Shown here one piece after another: positions 25,901-36,714 of a stretch of DNA of 64,000 nucleotides. The stretch covers positions 307,413 through 371,412 of the forward strand of contig JABVXV010000013.1 in NCBI GenBank assembly GCA_013365325.1. Direction: 5' to 3'. The stretch is from Dipetalonema caudispina (Eukaryota > Nematoda > Chromadorea > Rhabditida > Onchocercidae). The position numbers were made by a program, and so were the translations under genes. Position 1 is the stretch's first letter; each line of letters opens with the position of its first letter. The notes under the pieces were generated by a model that was not told the origin of the DNA, did not search any database, and worked only from the letters and a program-made list of their open reading frames with translations.

Positions 25901-28900
25901 AATACTTCTGCAGGTGCTGGCGTGAACAAATTAGTGCGGATGTAAATATCATTAGAATCCGTTCTGTTTGCAACATCAAGACGTTTTTCTGCAAATTTCA
26001 TCGTTTTCGGGACAATTTCAGACGTTGAAGGTATTCCGTCTGGTCTATATTGGCTCTTTTTTCCCATGTCCTTCGGTTTTGTTCTAGGCCCTTTAATCGC
26101 TCTTTGTTTTGTATTTGTTGCTGTAATCGATTGACCGGCACCGACTTTGTGGAAATACGATGCACTCCCAGATGGCCCTTTTTTTCTGGAAATCGAAGAC
26201 GAAGCACTTTCTTTCGAATGTCGCGAAATCGACAGACCACCCTTAGCCTGCTTAGATAGCCCTAAACCTTTTTTTTTCATCCCTCTCGTTTTTCCTCTTC
26301 GGTCATGTTTCTCACGATGCCCCTTCATCTTCTTAAGCATTTCTTCGTCGACTTTTCCACGCAGAAGTTGAGCTGCCTTCATTAATACATTTGGTAATGA
26401 CGATGCATTCAATTTCGAATACCGTGAAATCGACTGACCAATATCAGCTTGCTCAGCTGGCCTTCGGCCATCTTCTTCCAATACTGTCGCTTCTCCTCTT
26501 CCCATAAGTTTCTTATGTTCTACGCCTTCATGTTTTTCAACATTTTCTCCACCTATCTTCTCACCTGGATGAACCGCTGTTCCTAAAAAGGCTGCTGAGG
26601 AAATTCTTTGTGATGATGCTGACCCAATCAATAGTTCTTTTATCGACGGAGTGATTTGCATAAAATTTTCATCCTTGGCTTCTCCTTTTTCTTCCAATTT
26701 CTTATGGTCTAGGCCTTCTTCTCCTTCTTTCTCTTCATAAATTGTCGGTTTTCCTTTTCTTTCCAGTTTCCTATGTTCCAGGCCTCCTCCTTTTTCAGCC
26801 TTTTCTTCGTAGCCTGTTCCATACGTCACATGAGGTGCCTTCATCAGCACAAATGGAGAAGATGAGATATAATACAAATTCGAATACGGTGAAACTGTTG
26901 ATTCTCCTTCCAATTCCTTATGTTTCAAGCCTTCTTCATCATCTTTTTTTCCTTCGTCTTCTTCTTCCTCTTCTTCTTCTTCGTCTTCATCTTCTTCATA
27001 ATCATGAACTGTCGATTCTCCTTCTTCCAATATCAGGCCTCCTTCTTCTCCTTCCTCTCCTTCATGAATTGCCGCTTCTCCTACTTCTTCAAGTTTCTTA
27101 TGTTCCAGTCCTTCTTCTTCTCTTTCTTCGTCAATTGTCGGTTCACCCTTTTCTTCCAGTTTATGATCCGGTCCTTCTTTTCCTTCTGTTGCTTCATGCT
27201 CCTCCGGTTCTCCCTCTCCTTCCAGTTTCTTATGTTCCAGTCCTTCTTCTCCTTCTTTTCTTTTATGCTCTTCCGGTTCTCCCTCTTCCAGTTTCTTATG
27301 TTCCAGTCCTTCTTCTCCTTCTTTTCCTTCATGCTCTTCCGGTTCTCCCTTTTCTTCCAATACTTCTCCTTTTTCTTCATGTTTCTCCGGTTCTCCCTCT
27401 TCTTCCAGTTTCTTATGTTCCAGTCCTTCTTCTCCTTCTTTTCTTTTATGCTCTTCCGGTTCTCCCTTTTCTTCCAGTCCTTCTTCTTCTCCTTCCTTTT
27501 CTTCATGAATTGTCGGTTCTCCCTTTACTTCCATTCCTTCTTCTCCTTCTTTACCTTCACGCTCTTCCGGTTCTCCCTCTTCTAGTTTCTTGTGTTCCAG
27601 TACTTCTTCTTCCTTTTCTTCATGCTCCTCCGGTTTTCCCTTTTCTTCCATTCCTTCTTCTCCTTCTTTTTCTTCATGTTCCTCCGGTTCTCCCTCTTCT
27701 TCCAGTTTCTTATGTTCCAATCCTTCTTCTTCTCNNNNNNNNNNNNNNNNNNNNNNNNNNNNNNNNNNNNNNNNNNNNNNNNNNNNNNNNNNNNNNNNNN
27801 NNNNNNNNNNNNNNNNNNNNNNNNNNNNNNNNNNCCTTCTTCTTCTCCTTCCTTTTCTTCATGAATTGTCGGTTCTCCCTTTTCTTCCATTCCTTCTTCC
27901 CTTTCTTTTTCTTCCGGTTCTCCCTTTTCTTCCAGTCCTTCTTTTTCTTCATGCTCCTCCGGTTCTCCCTCTTCTAGTTTCTTGTGTTCCAGTACTTCTT
28001 CTTCTTTTTCTTCATGCTCCTCCGGTTTTCCCTTTTCTTCCATTCCTTCTTCTCCTTCTTTTTCTTCATGTTCCTCCGGTTCTCCCTCTTCTTCCAGTTT
28101 CTTATGTTCCAATCCTTCTTCTTCTCCTTCCTTTTCTTCATGAATTGTCGGTTCTCCCTTTTCTTCCATTCCTTCTTCCCTTTCTTTTTCTTCCGGTTCT
28201 CCCTTTTCTTCCAGTCCTTCTTTTTCTTCATGCTTCTCCGGTTCTCCCTCTTCCAGTTTCTCATGTTCCATTCCTTCTTCTTCTTTTTCTTCATGTTCCT
28301 CCAGTTCTCCCTCTTCTTCCAGTTCTTCTTCTTTTCCTCCATGCTCTTCCGGTTCTCCCTTTTCTTCCACTCCTTCTTCTCCTTTTTCTTCATGCTCCTC
28401 CTGTTCTCCCTTTCCTTCTTCTCCTTCTTCTCCTTCTTTTCCTTCATGCTCTTCCGGTTCTCCCTTTTCTTCCAGTTCTTCCTCTTCTTTTCCTTCATGC
28501 TCTTCCGGTTCTCCCTTTTCTTCCACTCCTTCTTCTACTTTTTCTTCATGTTCCTCCGGTTCTCCCCCTTCTTCCAGTTCTTCTTCTCCTCTTTCTTCAT
28601 GCTCTTCCGGTTCTCCCTTTTCTCCCAGTTCTTCTCCTTTTCCTTCATGCTCCTCCTGTTCTCCCTTTCCTTCTTTTCCTTCTTCACCTTCTTTTCCTTC
28701 ATGCTCTTCCGGTTCTCCCTTTTCTTCCACTCCTTCTACTTTTCCTTCATGTTCCTCCGGTTCTCCCTCTTCTTCCAGTTCTTCTTCTTCTTTTCCTTCA
28801 TGCTCTTCCGGTTCTCCCTTTTCTTCCACTCCTTCTACTTTTTCTTCATGTTCCTCCGCTTCTCCCCCTTCTTCCAGTTCTTCTTCTCCTTTTTCTTCAT

Positions 28901-30420
28901 GCTCTTCCGGTTCTCCCTTTTCTTCCATTCCTTCTTCCCTTTCTTTTTCTTCCGGTTCTCCCTTTTCTTCCATTCCTTCTTCTTCTTTTTCTTCGTGCTC
29001 CTCCGGTTCTCCCTTTTCTTCCAATCCTTCTTCTCCTTCTTTTTCTTCATGCCCCTCCGGTTCTGCCTTTTCTTCCATCGTTTGTTCCAGTCTTTCTTCT
29101 GTGGATTCAGATTTGTCGAGTGATACTTTGCTGACTGTTGCTGCAAATGAACCGAGATCGGAAATTGTTGTTTTCATTTCTATATCCTGCTCTGGATGTT
29201 GTTTGCTGATTTCGTCAGTTGACGAAGTTGCAGGGTTTTGAGTCGTTTCTTTCGCGAACGGCCAGATGGTTGATGGCTTTGCTGATGTTGCTGTACGGTC
29301 AATTTCGCTTTTTGGAATGCAGGAGCAAGAGCATGTGCATTGGTTCTGTTTTATTTCTTTCACAAATTCAAATTCTGGAATCAATGGTTGTTATTCTTTT
29401 TAATATATTATTGTATTTTTACGAAACTTTAAACACTCAGTCCTTCAATTTTGTTTAATGTATTATGTTTTTTGTCATTTCAACTGTTCAAAGCAAAGGT
29501 TTTCACTGTTTTATGCATATTTTCGGTACAGTTCTAGAACTTGTTGTTTTCCATGGAGATCTGGATGTTTGTTTTCTATTAGAGGCTGTAACATCTCACC
29601 CAAATGATAATCTTCAGTTTTTGCTTCTGTTATCTTCGCTTTTACTTCGGTCTCTGATTTATGATTTCCAATCTTATGCAAGTGGTGTTCTTTGGTTCAA
29701 ACTGGTTTTTCCTAAGCAAATTCTTTGATTCCTTCTTATAAGCAAATTTTGAAAATCCAAATCAATTAATATCTTTCACTTCCTTTTCGGAAGCCGTTTT
29801 AACAAAGCACTAGAGAAATATCATTTCATCCTATCTTTCAAATTGGTGCTTTTGCATAGCATTGTCTATTTCACAGCTCTTATTACTTAATTGCAAAACA
29901 TGTTAAGCTCTCCAAAAGACGCAATTTTTTTGAGTCGAAGTTAAAGAAGTTGGACGGATTCTACTGCGTTTATTACTATAATGGCCGGAAATAAATGCTT
30001 TTTTTCTAGGTATGATCTCAAAAATTATTTCCGTAAAAGTAAAAAAAGCTTATCTAAGATCCTCGAAGTTTTTTCTGAATATGACTGCTTACGTATCCCT
30101 AACCTACTAGTTGCTTTATCACATAAGCTCTTCGTTTTTTTTTATATTGATTTACTCAGTTCGTACTGTTTTACCTGTCGTAATTCATTTGTTTTCGCTT
30201 TCTTTAGAGTCTCAACCACCAATTTTTATTATGCTGTGGTTGTTGAGTATTGAGGAGTTAATTTCAGGTCTGATTTTGTTTTTAACAAAAAACAAAAATT
30301 GAAAGGAAGACACACGAAACCTTTTTGTCCATCGCCATGTATTTTTTTGCGCAATATAGATTCGGTGAATATCTCAGTCAGAACGGTAAACAACAGCACC
30401 ACCCGCAGGAGGCTGTACAT
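22905..30420 (-). CDS. Large secreted glutamate-rich repeat protein (trichohyalin-like composition)
   Basis: Six exons in transcript order: 30420-30321 (signal peptide), 29374-25201 (giant repeat exon, broken by 100 Ns at 27735-27834), 24863-24658, 24127-23890, 23820-23581, 23084-22905 (TAG). Closing the gap by a 13-base overlap gives 5025 bp, or 1674 residues. Residues 1 to about 20 are a hydrophobic signal peptide after MYSLLR, so the protein should enter the secretory pathway. A short CTCSCSC cluster follows. Next come dozens of acidic repeats built on [16 protein letters not shown] and EHKKLEE, then a Ser/Thr-rich acidic region. After that comes a charged coiled coil ([38 protein letters not shown]). 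The C-terminal 59 residues contain four cysteines and probably fold separately. An acceptor lies 3 bp before the ATG. I recognise no named family; an extracellular structural or calcium-binding role would be speculation. The acceptor of exon 4 (TTGTAG) is the least certain. Confidence 0.85.
26900..29090. repeat. Coding tandem-repeat tract, pyrimidine-rich on the + strand
   Basis: About 2.1 kb of degenerate repeats, read on the minus strand as 8-25 codon blocks (for example [12 protein letters not shown]). The + strand is nearly all C and T, with TTCTTCC and CTCC words recurring. Within it a 279-bp unit is present twice almost without change: 27581-27734 plus 27835-27970, against 27973-28250. 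Recent unequal exchange or replication slippage is the natural explanation. Confidence 0.9.
27735..27834. other. Assembly gap (100 N) inside the repeat exon
   Basis: Exactly 100 Ns, the usual placeholder for a gap of unknown size. The two flanks end and begin with the same 13 bases (CCTTCTTCTTCTC), so the gap may be an unmerged overlap and not missing sequence. Confidence 0.95.
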
Positions 30421-30431
30421 TTGCTAAAAAT
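30421..30431 (-). other. Splice acceptor 3 bp upstream of the acidic repeat gene's ATG
   Basis: On the minus strand ATTTTTAG is followed by CAA and the ATG at 30420. With so short a leader, trans-splicing is the likeliest use. Confidence 0.6.
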
Positions 30432-31484
30432 AGATTCAATTATCAATTATATCTATAAATATAAAAAGCGAAAATGCGATACTAGTCATTATTTTGCTTT
30501 TATATACGAATGGCTATATTATTTGATGCGTAGGAAATGAAGTAATAGCTGTTGCTTCTTTTGCCAATATGGTGATAGCTTACCGATAAAATAGTTAAGT
30601 TTTCAGTGGGAACTTTTTAAGATAAGCCAGTTTTATTGATTGAAATTATTGTTAGCTTAAAAGAAATTTTGAAAGTTCGTTTGCAACTGTATGATTGCAT
30701 TTGTAAGGAGTGCAGAAAACAGCAAAGAAGGATGTAAAGGAACGGAAAAAAGATATTTTCTACGGATTATGCTTTAATATGATTTTAGCTTATGGATCTA
30801 ATTACTAATTTCAAAAAGCATGTTAATAAAATCATCCTTTGTAACTCGTAATTTCTTTCTAAGAAATGATAAAATTTTAAAAAAGTGCAGGATAATGAGA
30901 TGAGTAACATAAATTAACATAAATTAGTTAACTTGTCGATCTGTTTTTTCAACAGTTATACATTGAAAGAAAGATTTATCACTAGTTGCACTGATATTAT
31001 CAGTTTTAACAACTTCTTGATATAAACCGTTTAGAACTGTTTTCGGTATTGGTTTAACAGCAAGAATATAAAGTAATCATCTATAAGCTCTGTAACACAT
31101 TGATTCATTTAAATTGTGTGAATAATTAAAGTTAGTAAGACTTTTTTTGGTTTTCATAAAATGCAAATGTTTGATTAAAATTCAAGGCAACATTTAAATA
31201 AATCATTTACGGTCAAGTTGATGCTCCCTTTTAAAGATTAACTGTAAGATGAACAAAGGAAATTGATTTTACTTCGATTTTTCATCAACATTACCAAAAA
31301 CTTAATTCTAATTCATTTTTTCGCTTCCTTTATCGTGAATGATCATAAAAAAATTAATATTACCGAAGAATACTGCTTACAGTATATAAGCCTTACAGTA
31401 AAAATTTAAAGATAAGAAAGTTTCGAAGTACTAGCGAAGTGGAAGCTCCAGAATCTGTAAGCACTGCAAAATCTACTTTGATAG

Positions 31485-31838
31485 AATTATAATGCCACGA
31501 ATTATCTGACGAAAACCATGAGGTTTGATCTACAAGAAGTTTTCAACGATGACGTTGCCATTGCTAGTCTTTCTGGGGACCTATTCAAAGCTTTTTCAGA
31601 TATAAAAAGAGTCCAGAAATCAATATCTTAACTAAATGAGCTTGAGAAACTTATATGCAATCTAAAATCTTCATGTAATTTCAGAAAAAAGACCCTGAGA
31701 TTAGAATGAACCACTGACGCACTTGATTGGCTAGTCATAGCGATCAGTATGTTTACCACTTACTATCATTTTTCATCAAATTCCGAGATGAAATGTTCGA
31801 AATTAATGATTATCTTCGAATTGACCAAAACCATTTAC
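31485..31838 (+). pseudogene. Possible decayed coding relic, unknown family
   Basis: One + frame stays open for 118 codons except for two stops (TAA at 31629-31631 and TGA at 31707-31709). Its composition is more protein-like than the surrounding DNA, for example DVAIASLSGDLFKAF and LNELEKLICNLK. I see no splice sites that would remove the stops and no family I can name. It could be a fragment of a dead gene or mobile element, or chance. Confidence 0.3.
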
Positions 31839-33700
31839 TAATTGCTTATTATCATTAAGTAACGAAGTTTCAATTTCCAATTTCTTCACGTACAATTCTT
31901 TCTTCCTTCAGTGTTAACAACTCTCTTCAATTACAACCCTTTTCGTAATACTGTTTTGAGATAAGTGTCATTTTCTCTACAGCGGAATTTATTCATCTAA
32001 ACATCTCATTTAATTTATGTTATTGCAATAACTTTCGAACACTCTTTGATTCAATAATGCACTGCCTTGAAAAGCCTATTTTTTTACCGAAAAATTTATT
32101 TTTGCATTTTCTCATCATTTGCATTGTGGCACTTTTAATTATATAATGCATTTGTAGATCTATGTCAAAGAAGCATGCTTAAATTTAAGGATGGCTGAAC
32201 ACTTAAGAGTAATAATGATCTCATCAATCCTGCCTAAAATTAATTTAAATTGCAAATCTAATTTTCTATAAAAACTTGAACTCTAAAGGCTGTTATGCTA
32301 GCATAAAGAATGGAAAAAATAATAGTAAATAAATCACGCACACTGAATTGTTAGTTTAAAAATAAAGGAGTAAATGCAGAAGAGCGTTTGATAAATGTCC
32401 TTACATTTCCTTCAGGTTCAAATGTTTAGTTACAAATGAAATACCAATCACTGTGATATTTAAAATTAAAGCATTCTACAATGTATTTTTTGTTATGTAC
32501 CTACCTATTTAAATTGTTGATTTAGATAAACTTTATATTCTGTTAGTGACATATGTTGCAGTACTCCTCATAGATAATATACAAATTAAATATAGTAACT
32601 TAGAAGTTATCAGTTATTGTTAATTACTATCGCTAATAAATTTTGGAAGTTGGAAATAGTTTTACAGGTATATCACAGAAAAAACATACACGTGAAATGT
32701 TCATTACACGTCTATCAAATTTCATATTGATGTATTAAGCAATTTTAAACGAGCAATATTGTGGTATTAAATAATTTTTCTTCTACAAGAATGCAAACTG
32801 TTGTACTGATTTTTGCTGCACAAATATGAACTTGAGACCGAAAAGTGAAGAGCATAAAATTCCAGTATCACTTAAAGTTGGTTTTCTACATTCAGGATCA
32901 ATTTATTTATGATAATGATTCAAGGAAAAACAGTTTTGTACACTTAAAATTATCGGTAAACACCAGAACTAGGAAGTTAATAGTTGCGATCTTCCAGATT
33001 TTCTTTAGAGCTTTTGTGGTCAATTTCATTATATAATCATATTATCATTTGTTAACCAAATATCAAAGTCAGATTTGTTCCCTTTCCAATTAGTAAACTT
33101 AAGATGAACTTAAGATCCATAATTTCTGGAATATATGTTTTAAATCAGAGTTACCTGACATTTACAATGCGCTATTCTTGAAAGAGTGAGGAATGAAAAA
33201 GTTGTTTTAAAAATCAAGATATTGTAATAAAATAGAAAATCGATGATAGTTTTTGAAATTCAAGTGAAATATGTATCTTTTTATGTTGATGAAAATTACA
33301 AAAGTGATATTATTTGGGAAATTGAGTGTGAAGATATATCTCTGCAATATGAAGTATAGGGAAGAGACATCTAAGTGACTACGAGATATGCTTTAAATTT
33401 TAATTAATGGATTTTATATACATTATGTAAATTAACCTTGAACAGCTAAGTTATTTTCAAACTAACTGATCGAACTCTAGGAAAATCGTAAACAACATGA
33501 ACCAAATAATTATTTGTAATAAGCCGAAATAAAAGAGAAGTGAATTAAATGGGAAAGGAAGAGTTAAAAAAAAGTGAAATGATGACATTTTTTCAAATGC
33601 ATTTCAGCAGTGATCACGTTAACTGTTCATGATAAAAAAAGAAAAAAGGAAATTCTAAAAAGAAAAAATAAAATATTGAAAAGACTCCAAAAATCATTGC

Positions 33701-33770
33701 TCCTGAATCGAGAAGAGCCGTACGTAAAACTATATATTTGATCCTAAATCGAGAAGAGCCGTACGTAAAC
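33701..33770. repeat. Direct repeat of a 29-bp word, period 41 bp
   Basis: The word with core ATCGAGAAGAGCCGTACGTA occurs at about 33701-33729 and 33742-33770, with one mismatch near its start. The spacer is 12 bp. Both copies are richer in G and C than their surroundings. Confidence 0.85.
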
Positions 33771-34862
33771 TTCCAACAAAGATACTTATATAGTACTAGA
33801 AATCACATCAAATTACACTCATAATAAGCCTACCAGCTACACTCGTGATGATTACAGCCGACGACTAAATAGCATCAAAATTTTCGCCACTTAAAAAATA
33901 TATTTCGCAATCCATCGGGGCAACATTTGAGAGTTGCTAATCTCTCACCCATTGGGATACTCAGTGGGAGAGTATGATAAATTTTGCTGAATTCATTTGT
34001 TCCAATCTATCTACCATTTTCCCTCGCTAAAAAAATTGCACAAATAAACGTTTACTCAGACAAATGGAATTTATTTCCATGACCTTAAAAAAAAAAATTG
34101 AATTGAAAATTTTTCTCGATAGCAAAATGTACGGTAAAATTATGAATTTACAAAATGCTTGCGCAATGAAGCATTTTCAGAAAAAAAAATTGATTTTGCA
34201 ACCGATAACCATGACATTGAAAATATGGCCGGGTGTATGAGGTGACGAATGGGCAAAAAAAAGGATGAGACGATGAAATTCAATGTAATGAAAATAAAAA
34301 ATGAAACTTTATTTTCACTTGGCTTATTTTACAGATAAAGATTTTCTGTATTATTTTGTAGATTGTGAATTCTAAACCTACTTTTTGTGTTAAAAAATAA
34401 CGCTTCCTTTCATATAACAAAATTTTGAATTTTCGAAACTTCAAAGCAAAAATTTAAATTGGAAACTTTCAAATTTATCACTCATCACCGTGCAGATCTC
34501 ATCGCTATTTAAGGAAGTTGTTAAAATATCACTACTATCGAAGAGCCAAGCCTAGATTATGCTTTCTTGGCTTTATGAACTAAATATTCTTAGGTATGCT
34601 ATTTATTGTTGTCTTGATAAATCTCATCTGTGACTGCTTGAATGTCTTAATGATTGCACAAAAGAATTAATATCTCATTAAATTCCTTGAATAACCCTAA
34701 TAATTAATGATGATGCCAAAGATAGTTCGAATTTTTAATCACATAAATCGTTAATATTTCAAAATTATTTTCTTCAAAAATTATAGCTAAAATTTTTGTT
34801 ATTTTTGAATAGCATAGAAAATTTCTTGAATTTTGATATACTCTAGTTTTTTTTTTCCTTTG

Positions 34863-34896
34863 TTTTTTTTTTTTTTGGGGGGGGGGGGGGGGGGGG
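34863..34896. repeat. Poly-T run followed directly by a run of about 20 G
   Basis: Fourteen T residues are followed by about twenty G residues in an otherwise AT-rich region. A G run of this length could form G-quadruplexes, or be a sequencing or assembly artefact. Confidence 0.85.
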
Positions 34897-36566
34897 AAAT
34901 TAGAGAAGTCTATAAGATAAAGATCATTTCAGGAGAAGGTAAAAATAATTGGAAAATTAAGCAGTGTATATGATGCGCTTTTTGTCTTGAAGGTCACCAC
35001 AGCAAAGGATAGTACCATTAAAACGAATAATGAGGAGAGTTATAGTCGTTGAACTCAACAAAAATAATAATGACATATGGGTCACTACAGTGCTGTTAAA
35101 AACAATCTTAAAAGGAGAAAAAATTTTTAAATTTCTTTTTTTTTTTTTTGTTTTTTCTGCTTCTCATCTTAACCTCATCATTTTTACTGTTTTCTCTTTC
35201 ATTTTCGGCACCGTCATAAAAAATCATAGAGTTATGAATGTCACTAATTACTAGGATACTGCCAATATCATTCGCACAATTTCATTGATAATAAATGATA
35301 GCTCGTCCTAAATTGCTGATATTTTGGCAATCCAATATATCATTAGCATGATTTTACGTTGCTAATAATTATGATTTCAAAAATGCCGGATATTATTAGT
35401 CATTTATTATCAATATACTACTGATTTGATTAAAGAAATAGTTTTAATGGCTTGCACTACGGATTTTATTTAAGAAACACCTCAGAAATCAGCATATGTT
35501 CTTGTTAACAAGAGAGATGTGATTTATTGGATCAGTGATTTTCTGATAAATACAATCATGGATGAATAGTTTGGTAAAAATATATTTTCTAGGCAAATTA
35601 AATATCATTAACTGATATAGGAAATAGTTAATAATTCTTAATCCTACAAAAAGGAATCAATTGAACTCACATTTGTCATTCAAAAATTATCTTGTCTGAC
35701 CCTTTAGCTTTTTATGTAAAAAGATTGTTAGAAGTGAACTTTTCAATTTTTCTCCTTTGCTTTACTTTGTTGATTTATTTCTCATAAAATAGAAAAATAC
35801 ACTTTTTCAAGTCCTATAATTTAAAATCACTTAAAAATTTGAAATTTTACTTTACATTGGTCTGAAGTACTTTAGCGGTTAGCATAATTAATTCATTTGA
35901 AATTTATTTGCTAGGTTTTGCAAAAAGTATTCTTTATATTTCATTTATATTATACCAAGAGCAACTACTGTCTACTTCATTCATTTCTTATTTTTTGAAT
36001 TGATCCTTGAAGATTAAGAATGGTTTTAAGTAAACTACTTGATATTAATTATTTCGATAAATTCTTGAGTAAATGGATTACTGAAAAAAAAGATTTTTAA
36101 AAAAGATTATTGCAGTAAATAATCGATTGTGGAGATGATGGTCCAATCAGTTGGTATGATATTTTTGAATTGAAATGATGTGTAAAAATTGCTGTTGGCC
36201 AATTCAAAACTTATAAAAGATGAAAACAGATAGGGTACGAGATCTAGTAGGAAAGGATTGCGTTTATTTTAATCGCTTATTGTTTGGTTGACAAAAGATT
36301 GCAAAAAAAAAAATGAACTACTCATCTTCATTGATTAAAGTTATAACAATTCAGTATTAGATTGTTTATGAATGTTGCTTATATCCGAGAAAAAAAAATG
36401 AAGTTATGAGCAGTGAAGTTACACTTATTTGTTTATTTTAACAAATCGGATAGTGCTTCCGATCACGGGAAGATACAAAATCCTTACTTTTTCTTCTTAT
36501 CCTTTCATTTATTTTCGTATCCTTAAATTAGTCAACTTTATTGAATTTAAAATTTTCAGACTTTCA

Positions 36567-36585
36567 TATATATATATATATATAT
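36567..36585. repeat. AT dinucleotide microsatellite
   Basis: About nine uninterrupted TA units. Confidence 0.9.
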
Positions 36586-36693
36586 GATTTAGCAAAATCC
36601 TTAATACCTGTATATGAATATGCAAACTATAAATCATTAAATTATTGTAATGAAGATGTTAGATAGGTAATAGTATGTATGGGTATACATATG

Positions 36694-36714
36694 AGTGTGT
36701 GTGTGTGTGTGTGT
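36694..36714. repeat. GT dinucleotide microsatellite
   Basis: About ten uninterrupted GT units, some 110 bp from the TA run. Confidence 0.9.

Noticed and set aside
27081..28498. Basic Lys/Arg-rich minus-strand frames (141 and 174 codons)
   Set aside because: They are the same repeat read one frame off. They lack start context and splice continuity; reported only as a property of the repeat.
26742..29134. Long + strand open frames of 221-514 codons rich in Leu, Pro, Phe and Ser
   Set aside because: They are antisense shadows of the Glu-rich repeat exon. The minus-strand frame has a signal-peptide exon, consistent splice phases and downstream exons, and the + frames have none of these.
29620..29700. 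Coding-looking minus-strand stretch (about 60 codons, Lys/Glu/His-rich) within the first intron of the acidic gene
   Set aside because: It could be an extra exon, but I found no acceptor and donor pair with the needed phases. Exon 1 joins directly to exon 2 in the right phase without it.
29219..30302. Several + strand frames of 60-90 codons around the 5' end of the acidic gene
   Set aside because: They overlap the minus-strand signal-peptide exon and its intron, and have no acceptor, donor or motif support.
33838..33990. Possible box C/D small nucleolar RNA (TGATGA word near 33846)
   Set aside because: No CTGA box at a suitable distance and no terminal stem, so the single motif is not enough.
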